A stretch of 64,000 nucleotides of DNA from Gerris lacustris (taxonomy: Eukaryota; Arthropoda; Insecta; Hemiptera; Gerridae), in the NCBI GenBank assembly GCA_951217055.1, contig OX578277.1, forward strand, positions 103,729,511-103,793,510, written 5' to 3'. The position numbers and the translations under genes were made by a program. Shown piece after piece: positions 36,258 to 50,954 of the stretch (its first letter is position 1; the number at the start of each line of letters is the position of its first letter). A model generated the notes under the pieces. It was not told where the DNA came from and made no database searches. It saw only the letters and a list, made by a program, of their open reading frames with translations.

Positions 36258-37719
36258 CAGTAGAGTCTCGCTAATCCGAGTTTAACGAGACCGAACCCAG
36301 TCCGGATTACCGAAAGTCCGGATTAAACGGAATCAGTTTTAATGTGTCTGTAGAACAAGCTTTAGTAGAGTAAAACTATTAAAATCGAGGTTTTATCATA
36401 AAAATAACTTCTATTAGTCTCCAAAACATGCTTGTACAGCGTAGGTCCACTATTTAAGTTAAGAGCTGTTCTGTCACCAGTCGTGTCAAATATCAAATGA
36501 ATTAAAATAAAATGACACTCTATTACGCAGGTGGCAGGTATAGAAGGGACTTCCTGAGAAACAGGCTGAGTTCCGATATGAAATTCGAGGAGTGATAATC
36601 ATTTCACAAAAAGTTGAGACATTAGACATTGTTGGCTTGGCAAATTTCATGGAACTGGGTTGAGCCGCCGGGCCGCTACATGTTTCTTAAAACCCTTCCA
36701 TATCTCAGTCACATATAATTGTACTTCCTGGAATACACTCCCTTTATATCTTCCGCCCTACATTTCTATGGAACCGAAACAGATTTATCGATGTTCTTAC
36801 ATATTCTTAAATCTGTTAATTTTTAACAAAATACCGGGTATTCCTCGTGTTAGACTGTTTGAATATACACCTATAAACTATACTAGAAACAATTTTATAC
36901 ATTTTAATAGAAATAAAAGCAGAAACTCCAATTATCTTAACAATTAATAAATCTTAATAGGCCCTGATTCCAATTCGTATATAGTTTTTGGCCCGTCCGG
37001 ATTAGGGTGCTCTCACACTGGATCCGACTACATGCGAATTTTGGTCGTGCGTAGTCGTACGTAAGCGGACGAACTATCCCAACCTTAGCAATGTTATCAG
37101 CGCTCTCACACTGCATCCGACCTACTCGTCCGACTACGTGCGTATACATCCGACCTGCGGCTCGATCCCAGCTGGCTCGGATTTTCGTCCGACTACATGC
37201 GACAAAAACTACATACCCTACAGTTATTAATAAAGTCTTTAGGTTGTTTTACAAAGTTTTTCATACCTTTTTACACAGTTTTTTTTTACAGTTTTTTATA
37301 CACAGTTTTGTATAGTTTTCATTTACTTTTTTTATACAGTTTTTTACATAGTTTATTTAAAAGTTTTTTTTTACACTAAACTATTACATTCTACTAGGTA
37401 AAACAACCCATTCATATTGTCAAAATGTTCGTATACGATAAAAAAAAAAACAAAAAAAAACGAAAATATAAAGTAAAAAGGCAACCGCACTCGACGACGT
37501 CTCCAACAAGTCTGAATGTAGAGGGTGAAATGTAGAGGGTAGAGCTAAGTCGTACTACCGAGTCGTGCGTAGTCGGGTCCAGTGTGAGAGCTCCAAGTCG
37601 TACTACCAAGTCGTGCGTAGTCGTTCGTAGTCGGAAGTCGCATGTAGTCGGATCCAGTGTGAGAGCACCCTTATACGGATGTCCGGACTAGCGGGGTCCG
37701 GATAAACGAGACTCTACTG
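36258..37719. mobile_element. Tigger/pogo-like element
   Basis: Ends CAGTAGAGTCTCGCTAATCC and, at the right, ACGAGACTCTACTG with a TA duplication (36256-36257 and 37720-37721). Inner CCGGATTA/TCCGG motifs are typical of Tigger-like ends. No transposase recognised. It is split by a Harbinger-like element at 37005-37670, and the palindrome breakpoint lies inside that nested element. Confidence 0.8.
37005..37670. mobile_element. PIF/Harbinger-like MITE nested in Tigger-like element
   Basis: Inverted ends GGGTGCTCTCACACTGGATC with a TTA target duplication (37002-37004 and 37671-37673). Subterminal regions repeat CGTAGTCG/GTCCGACTAC motifs many times in both orientations. 666 bp, non-coding. Confidence 0.85.
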
Positions 37720-38270
37720 TAGTTAGATTTTTGTTTCCTGTCTCCTCCGCAACGACGATATTATGTATATTACATACGTAGAAGATTTTAGTTTTCATGA
37801 GTACCTGTAATGTTAAGTTGAGCCAAGCCCTTCTAATAAATATTGGCATCCACTTATAAGTGTGTGTAATTTTTAATTTAGTGTGTAAGAACCATTTCTT
37901 TAATTTTTAATATTTACAAAATAAATTGGTTTTTTTTTTCTCCTATTTTAGAATATTTTCTTGAATTTCCTATGCTGTTTGAATGGTAACTTATTGTGGT
38001 TTTGTAAGTGTTATTATTATTATTAATTTTTTCCATTTTAAATATTCACAAATTAAAGTGTACTTTCTGGCTCAATTTAAAAAAAATAATCACATTAATA
38101 AAATTGTCTAAATAATTATAAATATGTAGATGTTCTGAAATTTATAATAATTTTGACCATTAAAAGATGTCGAAAGTTTCCTCAATATTAGATGTTTTTG
38201 ATATTAGAATTAAGTCGACTACGTGTTTTCATATATCCTGTACGTCTACGTTTTAGCCATTCTCCACAAT
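37178..38270. other. Palindrome loop (unpaired centre)
   Basis: 1093 bp without a mirror partner. 37178-37719 is the rest of the two nested DNA elements. 37722-38211 is AT-rich with no gene. 38212-38269 repeats the H1 downstream tract of 39778-39833 (TTAAGTCGACTACGTG, TTTTCATATATCC, TACGTCTACGTTTTAG, TCCACAA) with small changes. No coding region seen. Confidence 0.9.
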
Positions 38271-39190
38271 AGCCAGCTGGGATCGAGCCGCAGGTCGGAT
38301 GTATACGCACGTAGTCGGACGAGTAGGTCGGATGCAGTGTGAGAGCGCTGATAACATTGCTAAGGTTGGGATAGTTCGTCCGCTTACGTACGACTACGCA
38401 CGACCAAAATTCGCATGTAGTCGGATCCAGTGTGAGAGCACCCTAATCCGGACGGGCCAAAAACTATATACGAATTGGAATCAGGGCCTATTAAGATTTA
38501 TTAATTGTTAAGATAATTGGAGTTTCTGCTTTTATTTCTATTAAAATGTATAAAATTGTTTCTAGTATAGTTTATAGGTGTATATTCAAACAGTCTAACA
38601 CGAGGAATACCCGGTATTTTGTTAAAAATTAACAGATTTAAGAATATGTAAGAACATCGATAAATCTGTTTCGGTTCCATAGAAATGTAGGGCGGAAGAT
38701 ATAAAGGGAGTGTATTCCAGGAAGTACAATTATATGTGACTGAGATATGGAAGGGTTTTAAGAAACATGTAGCGGCCCGGCGGCTCAACCCAGTTCCATG
38801 AAATTTGCCAAGCCAACAATGTCTAATGTCTCAACTTTTTGTGAAATGATTATCACTCCTCGAATTTCATATCGGAACTCAGCCTGTTTCTCAGGAAGTC
38901 CCTTCTATACCTGCCACCTGCGTAATAGAGTGTCATTTTATTTTAATTCATTTGATATTTGACACGACTGGTGACAGAACAGCTCTTAACTTAAATAGTG
39001 GACCTACGCTGTACAAGCATGTTTTGGAGACTAATAGAAGTTATTTTTATGATAAAACCTCGATTTTAATAGTTTTACTCTACTAAAGCTTGTTCTACAG
39101 ACACATTAAAACTGATTCCGTTTAATCCGGACTTTCGGTAATCCGGACTGGGTTCGGTCTCGTTAAACTCGGATTAGCGAGACTCTACTG
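38271..39190. mobile_element. Truncated Tigger-like element with truncated Harbinger-like insert
   Basis: Mirror of 36258-37177. The inner end is cut at the palindrome junction, so both nested elements lack one terminus here (the Harbinger-like part is 38271-38443). Confidence 0.85.
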
Positions 39191-39889
39191 TACTACAGTG
39201 TGACACAAAATGTTTCGATATTCAGCTTTATGCCTAAAAGGAATTTATTTTCCAGAGACTTGAAATATGTCTTTGTTATTAAAGCTCTATTAAATTAATT
39301 TTAAATAAAATAAAGATTTTCATTTGACAAGGCAGATTTTGAATTGCCATGACACAGAACACATACCATTATTATGACTAGAGAGGTTAAAAAAAATATA
39401 TATATTTAATTACCTTTTTTTTATATGAAGTTGCTGTCCTCGGACAGTAAACTGGACTGATTGTGTGGGCACATATTGGTACAAAATTTCGGTTTTGTCC
39501 TGTTTGTTTGTAATTTCCGAGACCGTGCAAAAAAAATATTTTTTGATGTCGTGAAATCGACATCTTTGACGCGTCAGACTGGAAAACGTTCTGCGTCAGA
39601 CAATATTAAAATGTTGAATGATAGGGTTCCAATAATGTATCTTGAGAAAATCAGCTGGTTATTAATAACTTTTCCGGCATGTTCGGGAGAGGAGACACCC
39701 AAATTGGCCCATATTTGGTGTCCGAGAATTTTATCTTACGCTATCATTTGAAGTTAAGCCCCAGCAGTTAACTAACTTAAGTCGACTACGTGTTTTCATA
39801 TATCCGGTACGTCTACGTTTTAGCTCCACAAGGTTTCTTGTATTATTGTAGTTGACAGGAGATTGAAGTAAACTAGAACAAGGTTTGGT

Positions 39890-39905
39890 GGTCCTGAAAA
39901 GGACC
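39890..39905 (-). terminator. Histone 3' stem-loop of inner right H1
   Basis: GGTCCTTTTCAGGACC on the minus strand. Confidence 0.95.
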
Positions 39906-39928
39906 GTTTGTAATAATGTATAAAAAGT

Positions 39929-40564
39929 CTACTTCTTGGCAGGTTTCTTGGTGCCAGCAGGTTTTTTGGTTGCCACGGCCTTCTTCGGCTTGGCTGGTGA
40001 TTTCTTGACCGCTGGTGTCTTCTTGACCGTAGATGCCTTTTTAGCGATGGTCTTCTTTGCCTTGGGCACCTTAGGTTTGGTTGGAGTCTTGGCGGTTTTC
40101 TTAACTTTCACCGCGGCCACTTTAACCTTCTTAGCAGCAGTCTTTTTAGGGGTATTAGCAGGTTTAGTCTTCTTCTCGGCGGAAGCCTTCTTGACCCGTG
40201 GTTTCTTCGCAGTTGTTCCTTCAGAAGAGGCCTTAGCCAACTTGAATGAGCCGGATGCGCCCTTGCCTTTAGTCTGGAGGAGAGTGCCTGCGACAACGGC
40301 CGACTTGAGGTACTTCTTGATAAACGGGGCAAGCTTCTCGGCGTCGATCTTATAAGTGGTGGCGATGTACTTCTTGATGGCTTGGTTGGATGAACCACCT
40401 CTCTCCTTCAAGGCTGCTATGGCGCTCACGACCATCTTTGCCGTAGGAGGGTGCGCGGGCTGTTTGGCAGTAGAGCTGGCCTTCTTCTTAGCAGGAGTGG
40501 CTTTACCCTTTTTAGGGGAAACCGGGGCAGGAGCTGCGACTTCAGTTTCAACCGTGTCGGTCAT
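39929..40564 (-). CDS. H1: Linker histone H1 (inner right copy)
   Basis: Mirror of 34884-35519, with the same 211-residue protein: short acidic-start tail, winged-helix domain about 36-110 and Lys/Ala/Pro-rich tail. No change was seen in the coding sequence or in the stem-loop 23 bp beyond. The upstream region is also intact and includes the conserved block at 40785-41030. It lies 2.3 kb from the palindrome centre, so the two inner H1 genes converge on the loop. Confidence 0.97.
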   Translation of the reverse strand: MTDTVETEVAAPAPVSPKKGKATPAKKKASSTAKQPAHPPTAKMVVSAIAALKERGGSSNQAIKKYIATTYKIDAEKLAPFIKKYLKSAVVAGTLLQTKGKGASGSFKLAKASSEGTTAKKPRVKKASAEKKTKPANTPKKTAAKKVKVAAVKVKKTAKTPTKPKVPKAKKTIAKKASTVKKTPAVKKSPAKPKKAVATKKPAGTKKPAKK

Positions 40565-40784
40565 GGTGTGTGATGTGAGAAGAGAAAGTTGAGTTAAAAA
40601 ATGTTATATTGGGTGGAAATTTTAAAGGTTATTTACACCAACCAACGGCCCTTCACGAAAGCAATTTAGTTTTACCACGACAGTTTTGCATTTAACACTC
40701 TTTCTTTAGCTTTGTCTGCTATCGAAACCCACTTCTATTTTCATTGGGGTTCATTCGGCATCGGCCAAACTCATCACGTATCTT

Positions 40785-41030
40785 GAGGCTACCTTCGGGC
40801 GTAAGGAGTCGGTCGCCGAGACCTTTGCTTCAATCAGTATTTGCCCTCAGAAAATTCTTCACTTGAAACGCCTGAGTACGGTCTCTCCGGAGAAATCTTG
40901 TCGTCCTGACCCTACCGGCACATTCAAAACGAATAGGTGACTACGATGTAACTTTAAAAGACTCCAACTTTATTTTTCAGAGGCGAGTCTACCCTTTTTT
41001 TACTCTTGCGTCGCTAAACGGGCCATAATT
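40785..41030 (+). other. Conserved block upstream of inner right H1
   Basis: Mirror of 34418-34663 and paralogous to 16436-16690. Confidence 0.45.
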
Positions 41031-41601
41031 TACAAACACTTCATCATACATCCAGATATCGAGAGTTGAGAGATCATTTATTTCCTAAATGACTATTCCA
41101 GATTTAATAACAAAAATTAAAAGTATACTCTTATAGTGCAACAATATTATCGTGGCCTTTAAGATGGTGTTTGAAGGCAATACAAAGAGCCCCCGTTAAA
41201 AAAGAAAACTCATTTGACATCACCAGGTAACAGGCACAGGTCAAGCTACCCCACTTTATCCAAATAGAAAAAAGGGTTAAATTTCTTACATCTCGCATTG
41301 CTTCTTGATCTGGTGTTATGCCTCTTTCATTGTTAATAATTAGTTAATTAAATTTTTAATTCTTTAAAAAGGTTCAATATTTAAACCAAGTTATTTATAA
41401 GTACAGGGCACGGAAGAGCCGACTAACGACTTTTGTGGGGCTATTAATAATAATAACAGTGCAATTCAGTGAAATACTGTTAATTTTATTTGAATCAGTA
41501 GGTAATCCCATTTTTTGCATCCTTTTTTGAAAATTAAATCTACAAGATGGCGGCCATCAGCAGCAATATGTTGATCATCCCTCAAAAACAAGGGGTTTAC
41601 A

Positions 41602-42014
41602 CAGTGCTCGATTTCTAGAAATTGAGGTGCCGGAACTTCAACTTTTCCCTTCTCTCCCCCCCCCCCCCCCCCACTCCCTTACTATAGAAGGGGGGTCCGA
41701 GGGAAAAATGCTCGAGGGTCACAAGCCGGACAAAAGCTTAGATGCTTCCTCAGACGCAGCTTAAGAACGACAGGCACTGAGAGTCGAGAGTTAGCATCGG
41801 GCTACATTTATATTCTTTATTAATAAATTGCGAGCTACTCTAGGGTAATACTATGGTGTCAGTTTAATACATGTCCTTAATCAAATTTGTAGTCACTCGC
41901 TGACAAACAAAATTGTAACTAAGGATTTTAAAAAATCTTAGTCCCAATAATTTTATTTTTTATTTATCAGAGAGAGAGGTCCCGGAACGCCGTTCCGCCT
42001 CAAATCGAGCACTG
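41602..42014. mobile_element. hAT MITE, right copy
   Basis: Mirror of 33434-33846; CAGTGCTCG ends and the 8-bp duplication are kept. Confidence 0.9.
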
Positions 42015-42278
42015 GGTTTACATATTTTTAATGTGGCATATAGTGTAGGGTGTTAAATAAAAGGGGAGAACGCTTTGAGTACAAGTATATGTTTGGCTTC
42101 GCTTTTGCACCAACTTATCTTTAAGTCACGTGTCCTTAAAAAATGCGTTTTTCCTGTCCCCCTTCCCTTTATTTATTTTTATTTTTTTTTAACAATAAAA
42201 TATAAATACAGAGTGCGGTAGGATTACTTACTGATTTCAAAATTAATTAAAATTGAACAACTAAAAGTATTGAAGATA

Positions 42279-42932
42279 GGGGAGAGCGGGGTTGGTTGGG
42301 ACAGTGGGATGAATTGGACTCTGCTGTTTTTGGTTGAAAAGAAGGTCAGATTAGCAACTCTGGTGGACCAGTCTATTGGACAGTATACAGATTTTATTAA
42401 AATAAAATGGTAAAAGAAAATGGAATAATAAATTTTTATATCTGGTAAAGCTGAAGAAGAGGTGAGGTTTTAGGCCAAAGAAACCGTTAGTAGGTGAAAA
42501 AGGATAACAAAAGGAGGGGTAGGAAGATGTTAAGTTCTGCGATGATAGAGATAAAATAAATCGGAGAGATCCCACCTGGTTATGTGGATGAGCGGGGTAG
42601 TCAGCAATAAAAGGTATCCATTAATAATAATTGTATCCAAAAGTTGATCACTGTTTTCAAGATATAAACCACATAAAAAAGTTTAAGTTTGAAACTTTGG
42701 TTGTACAAAAAAGTTAGTTAACTTGGTCCAACAGAAAACCACCCATTGGGATACATTGGACAAAGTGAAGGTTTTGGAAAAAAATAAAAAATAGTATGAT
42801 AATGTTTTTTTTAAGTCGCTATAAGTCTGGATTATGTTAGTTAGGATCTCTATGCATGATGATCATAGAAAAGCGAAAAAGTTCATGCAAAACCTCTTCA
42901 AAAAAAGTGTCCCAACTATCCCCGCTCACCCC
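42279..42932. mobile_element. TA-flanked MITE, right copy
   Basis: Mirror of 32516-33169. Confidence 0.75.
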
Positions 42933-43062
42933 TACTACAGGGCTCTCAATACAGTTTCATCGCTTAAAAAAATATGCTCACACAAATATTTTTCAAAATT
43001 TTAATAATGAAATATGTTCATAAGGACTTAAATTAAATTAAGGCCATTAAATATAGGTTATA

Positions 43063-43318
43063 AAAATGACATCCTCCGAATGATGCCCATTTCGGAGCAC
43101 GCACTCTTCGAGCCTCTCCCGAAAGTTCAACATCACCTGCTGAATCATTTGTCGAGGGATAAGCAGCCTCCTCTCGTCGAATCGCCTCCTTCAGAACGGA
43201 TTAATAGGACATCCTCTGTGCAGCTGCTTTCCTCCGTAGTGAACGACTTGAACTGGCCTCTACTGCCTGGCGTATACGTTCCACATTTTCTGGTGTATGC
43301 GCAGGAGCATTGAGCCCC
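43063..43318 (-). pseudogene. IS630-like transposase remnant, right copy
   Basis: Mirror of 32130-32385. It has the same helix-turn-helix piece and C-terminal piece with the core deleted, and the same stop. Confidence 0.7.
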
Positions 43319-43995
43319 TTGTGCTCCTTTCATTTCGGGTCCACTTGTGCTGAAGATACACTGGCACTGACCCATTTCAAGTGGTGGGCCCGGAAGGAAC
43401 TTTGCCGTGTGACCCGTACGGAATCGCCAATTTGAAATAACACCTCTAACCACCTCAAACATTTCCACTGCAAACGCAGTGCTCATCGCTCTACTGATAA
43501 CAATGAGACAATCCCAACCTTTCTACTACTCTCCCTCCCAAAACAGCACCCTCTTCAAACTGTAATTAGAATCCTGTATTATAATTTTTTGTGTAAAAAA
43601 AAATAATATCCGGCAACGATCCCCCCTCCCAATTCTCAATACACTGTACACAGAGTGAGTGGAATTCTGAAGCATCTCATAGATGTGTTAACAATTGCTT
43701 CGCGAATGATGGTCTTCAGAAATGTGTCCGTGAGTGGGTGTAGGCAAGAGATTTGTGAAATAACCCCAAATCGGGTGAGCGAGATCCTAGTCACTGCACA
43801 TCTACCTAAAGGATTATTGTTAGGAACGAGAACTACTATTAGAACGCTATGTTTAATATTTAAGAGCGGTTGTGTCCAATGTATTATGACAATGTGTTAA
43901 TAAACATAATACGTTATATGCTATACGGTCTCCACATCAGAAGGCTGAGCTAGAAAGGGTCATTATCATTAAGAAGGTGAGATTATTAACTTGGT

Positions 43996-44011
43996 GGTCC
44001 TGAAAAGGACC
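43996..44011 (-). terminator. Histone 3' stem-loop of inner right H4
   Basis: GGTCCTTTTCAGGACC on the minus strand. Confidence 0.95.
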
Positions 44012-44066
44012 GTTTGAGATGTAGTGCTTGACCGTTGGTTGCCGAACACGGTAAAGATTTAGCTCC

Positions 44067-45032
<966 letters not shown>

Positions 45033-45063
45033 AAAGTTTGAGTCGATGTAACACCAACAAAAC

Positions 45064-45079
45064 GGTCCTTTTCAGGACC
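45064..45079 (+). terminator. Histone 3' stem-loop of inner right H3
   Basis: GGTCCTTTTCAGGACC with AAAC before and ACCA after. Confidence 0.95.
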
Positions 45080-45559
45080 ACCAAAAATGATCTCTTTCAT
45101 TTGTAACGGTCAAGGTGGACTCCTCGGGCGACTATTGCGCGTCGTTGAAGAATATTTCAAGAATCTGCAAGAAAAATATGCGTGTCGTTCTATAGCCGCA
45201 ATGAATATTCTACTTTTCTTATTTTTAAATCATTTTACAAATTCACATGAAATAATTATAAATTACAATTGCTTACACATAAATAATTAGAATTTAACAA
45301 ATTAATATAAAGATCCAAGAAGGAAAACCTTGAAACAGGAGGCCCGTGTTCACATATTAAATAATTTTTGTTGTAAATACAGTTTCATTTTATTTTATCT
45401 ATTTATCTTAATTGTTTAATTTATTTATTTTAAATACAATCACCTAGAGTTGAGGTTATAAATAAAAATAATATCATTTATGTTATTTAGGTTAGTAATC
45501 AAAAAAGTAAATCAAATAAGTATATAAAAATACTAAACTATAAAAAGTATATGGAAAAT

Positions 45560-45649
45560 TTCTGTAAATGATATAATATGATGACTTCTGTAAATGATAT
45601 AATATGATGACTTCTGTAAATGATATAATATGATGACTTCTGTAAATGA
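45560..45649 (-). repeat. 26-bp tandem repeat, right copy
   Basis: Mirror of 29799-29888 with the same number of units. Confidence 0.9.
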
Positions 45650-46315
45650 TGCAGGTGGATTAGAAATTAGAAGCCGAAGCCATTTAATTTACAAAATTCT
45701 TTTGTTGATTGCAAAGGCCGGGTATCGACATGTACCACTGGGGAAAAAATCATTTCACCAGCAATACTGGAAGTAGCTTATTGAGGATGCATTATAGCCA
45801 CTCATACCTCATACCTACCCCTACTTAAACCATTACTTTTATAATATTGAACTAAACACCATACACTAACACAACTCAGCCCTAGCCCTATTCTACTAGT
45901 CATACCCCTTCCCATTCTAATCTCAATCATAAAGAACTGTTCCCCTGAAAAAGTTCTCTTGAGGAAACAGTTCTGAGTTCTGACAATTCCCTTCCCCGTT
46001 CTATATTGTTATTGTATAAAAAATAATAATATTGTTTTATTATATTTTATACAATACGAATATAGAACATGTAAGTTAACTTCACTATTCCACTGAATAA
46101 GTTTTTAAAAACAATTTTATTTTATTAAACACAATTACATCTACATTAAGTATAAGATTGAATTTACTTTTACAACATTAAGTTGGAGTCTAACAGAATT
46201 AACAAATACTTTAAGAAGTTAATACATAAAAAGTGTAACGTAGACTGGAGACTGGCGCGTGGCGGCAAGTCCTCCGGTATATATAGGCTCAGGGGGCCTG
46301 ATGCATTGTCAGCAC

Positions 46316-47210
46316 TAAAGTTATATAGAATAAACAAGTTGTTGCACTGGATTATTTTTTTTCGTTTGGTGAGGTTAGTTTACTTTTTGTCCACCACGCA
46401 GTAGTGCAATCTGTATGGGGGCTAATTTTCTACACAACTACATTACAAACTATAACTTTTTTAACTTAATTGAGGTGACCAGACGTCCGTACTTTTTAAG
46501 GACAGTCCCGAATTTCAACTAGTTGTATTGTAATATTTTTTTCCGTATACAGGTGCTGATTTGTCCCGAATTTTTCAACATATTTGAGGTTTTATAAATG
46601 AATGTATGAAGACTTCTTGAAATATAATACGAAATAAGTGTAGAATTATTATAAGTTTTTCTACAGTTTTTCATGACAATATGTTTCATTTATCTACTTA
46701 TATCAAAGTCAACGTATATGTGCATATATTTGTATATATATATATGTGTGTGTGTTTGTGTGTTGTTTTACAAATCTACAGTTTTTTTTTTCTGATGTAA
46801 AAATTTACACATTTGATCTTCAAAGCAAGGGATAATCATTTTCTACATGAATTAGAAAAGAGATTAATCGGATGGCTAAGTTTTTCTTCATTTTTTTGGC
46901 CTACAACCACTTTTACAAAAAGGAACATAGCAAGTTTTCATATTAATCCTTTTCTTAAACAATTCTCAATAAATTGACGTAATTTTAGAAATGAAAGAAA
47001 ACATACAAAAGCAAGAGAAAAGAACGAGACCCAGTCATAACATCTAGGATTCGCGGGTAAAAATATCCGCTAGAGTGCAGGCAAAACAGTATGGGGGTTT
47101 ACTGTTTAGCCTGCACTCTAGGGGATAAAAATGCGTGACTTTTTTTTGACCCGAGATTTGAAACGTCAAACCTAGACAGTGCAACAACTTGTTTATTCTA
47201 TATAACTTTA
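46316..47210. mobile_element. hAT-like MITE, right copy
   Basis: Mirror of 28238-29132, with the 8-bp duplication and internal hairpin kept. Confidence 0.85.
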
Positions 47211-47854
47211 GTCAGCACATAAGGGAAGGTAACTTGTATATATCATTTTTTACTTAATTTAATTATTTTAAAATATAAATAATCTATCTCATTTTTTTTC
47301 TACACATACCTAATATAACAATAAAATCCTTGGTCAAAACAAGAAATAAACACCAGAGTGTGTAATACTTCATATTTTATTTTTAATTATACGAATTTTT
47401 TTTTCTATTAAAATATTTCAAAACATTCTATTTTTAAAGATTTAAATAGAAAATGGCTATTCTTCCAATCCCTTACTATTGTAACATAAAATCACATCAT
47501 GTTTATTCTATTAATATATTTTTTAATTGGAAATATAAAGATTTGTTTTGTAAAAATGTTGATAATTCAATTCCAAGAACCATTTAAAGGTGGGGTTGAA
47601 CTGGTTGGAAGGAGGTAGTGTAGAGAGAAGGGAACTGTAGGAGTTCAAGAACTACTACAAGACAAGACTAGAAGAGTCTCAGGCTGACAGTAGAGGCAGA
47701 GGCAAGAGACCTATTATCATTCTCGTTACATTACACACGTAAAATAAAATTTCCGAATCCATAATTGTTTTCTTCTCGAGGCCAGAACACGCGTGTAACG
47801 TGTTCAATAATTAAGTCAGAATTATTAATAGTGAACGAATAAAAAATATTTGGT

Positions 47855-47870
47855 GGTCCTGAAAAGGACC
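47855..47870 (-). terminator. Histone 3' stem-loop of inner right H2B
   Basis: GGTCCTTTTCAGGACC on the minus strand. Confidence 0.95.
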
Positions 47871-47900
47871 GTTTTCTTACACTTCCGGCATGGCTTAGTC

Positions 47901-48272
47901 TTACTTCGAACTAGTATACTTGGTAACAGCCTTGGTGCCTTCACTGACAGCGTGCTTGGCCAACTCACCAGGGAGAAGCAGCCTGACGGCTGTTTGAATT
48001 TCCCGGCTAGTGATGGTTGACCGCTTGTTGTAGTGAGAGAGACGAGATGCTTCGGCGGCGATACGCTCGAATAAATCGTTGACGAAACTGTTCATGATGC
48101 TCATAGCTTTGGAGGAGACACCGGTGTCAGGGTGAACTTGCTTGAGTACCTTGTAGATGTAGATGGCGTAGCTCTCCTTCCTCTTGCGCTTCTTCTTCTT
48201 ATCGCTCTTGACGATGTTCTTCTGAGCCTTGCCGGCTTTCTTGATGGCTTTACCACTCGCTTTGGGAGGCAT
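47901..48272 (-). CDS. H2B: Histone H2B (inner right copy)
   Basis: Mirror of 27176-27547: 123 residues with the [11 protein letters not shown] entry to the fold and VTKYTSSK end. It shares a 244-bp promoter with H2A at 48517 and ends with a stem-loop 30 bp after the stop. No difference from the partner was seen. Confidence 0.98.
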   Translation of the reverse strand: MPPKASGKAIKKAGKAQKNIVKSDKKKKRKRKESYAIYIYKVLKQVHPDTGVSSKAMSIMNSFVNDLFERIAAEASRLSHYNKRSTITSREIQTAVRLLLPGELAKHAVSEGTKAVTKYTSSK

Positions 48273-48891
<619 letters not shown>

Positions 48892-48921
48892 AAACCCTGC
48901 ATCCAGGAATCACGATAAAAC

Positions 48922-48937
48922 GGTCCTTTTCAGGACC
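48922..48937 (+). terminator. Histone 3' stem-loop of inner right H2A
   Basis: GGTCCTTTTCAGGACC with AAAC before and ACCA after. Confidence 0.95.
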
Positions 48938-50509
48938 ACCACACGTATTCTAGCACTTCTTTTCCCCACTCACTAGGGCACGTAATAATAATAACTTAAT
49001 AGAGTAGTGGTTCAAATCCCGGCACAGGAGTGTATTTTTCACTGTCTGTTTCCCGTAGTTAATAATAATTATAATTTGATTTAAATTAATAGAGTATTAT
49101 ATTGCTCAATAGGTTTTTTTTTATGGTAGACGGTTATAGTTATAACTGTAACGTACCTCCAGGTGTTTCATTTATAGATATCGGTTTTCCTGATCGAAGA
49201 CACAGGCTACAAAACCATCAATTTATCCTATGCCAGTCGGAGTCGGTAACCTTCAGCCATTATTCGGATGGTCCTTGATCGACTGTAAACATGCAATAAC
49301 TAGTATGCAGTAATCGACTGCAAAATGTTGGCTGACCGTCATCAGAGACCAATAAAACTGCTACGAAGGGACTGGATCCAACTCGGCTCCAAAGCGTGGT
49401 GCCCGACTCGGTCCCAAGGCCCGGAGTGTAGCCCTTGACCATAAGTTACTTTTAGTTATAGATATAGATGATATATGAAGAACACAAATGTATTATCATA
49501 ATTGAAAACTTAATTTATTTCTATTAAAAAAGTATAAATGAGTAAACCGCTGGGAATTCTTAAAATTCGTGGTGTCACCAAAGAAGACACTCAATACCTA
49601 TTATAAAAATATATTTATCTACGATTGATACGAAATATAAACATTATATCTCTGTTTAGATGCGTAGAAAGTGATTATTTACGTACTTGTATTCATTGCG
49701 CATGCGCGTCTCATAGTTCTGAAGAATTCCTTCAGCTTTACGCACGATTAGCGAGTTTGTTTACATTTAACAAAAATAATTTGCTGTTCTTTTATTAAAG
49801 TAACTGATTAAGTAACTATCGAGTTTAAATCTTAGTTAAATGTGTCTGACCACCTTTGACACTTTCCGGTCGATTTGATAACTCGTCGTTTTTCCTGTAT
49901 TTAGTGTCATGGAAACGCTTAGTATCGGGCAACGTGTGACCATTCTAAGAACTCACTACCAAAACGGGTAAAGCAATGCAGATCTTTGGATCTAACCTTG
50001 TCCCTACAAGCTGCAGCATCAACGACAAGGGACAAGGAGGTTGGTAATGAAGTTTGAAGATACTGGGTCACTTGTCAACAGGTGACAGGATATCTTTAGA
50101 GGGGAATTCGGCGGAGACGTCTATGAATTTCAATTCAATGACCGGGGTCCGGGTGTCATTGACTGCCATGAACGTGGAGTAATATATATACATATTATGC
50201 TCGTGTCATGTCTAAGTCTAAACGACATTCATATTGCCACCTGCCACTTACTTTATCGCTATTACAAATGTCGATGGTTTTTATTAATAGAGGTACTTAA
50301 ATTTCAAGAAACCGTTCACATTCACAGGTAAATTAATCAGCTTAAACTGTGCGGTGGCATTAACTTTTGAGGCCCGGATTGGTTATAATAATTCTAATAA
50401 ATTTATAGTAAACGTATGAAGTATATACACAATACACGCTTTTCGAACGTATACAAGTGAAACCTAATATACTGGGGGACCAGGATGAGAAAAGTGAGAG
50501 TATCTTGGT
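48938..50509. other. H2A-H4 spacer, right arm
   Basis: Mirror of 24939-26510; no gene. Confidence 0.55.
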
Positions 50510-50525
50510 GGTCCTGAAAAGGACC
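50510..50525 (-). terminator. Histone 3' stem-loop of outer right H4
   Basis: GGTCCTTTTCAGGACC on the minus strand. Confidence 0.95.
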
Positions 50526-50570
50526 GTTTGAATGAGGTGAGTTGACGGCCTCGACCATCGATTGTTCAAC

Positions 50571-50903
<333 letters not shown>

Positions 50904-50954
50904 TTAGTTGGCTTAAAACTGAAACTGAAATAATCGATGCACATGCCCGAATTC

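Noticed and set aside
36660..36947. 95-codon open frame inside the Tigger-like element
   Set aside because: No similarity to a pogo/Tigger transposase and no catalytic motif.
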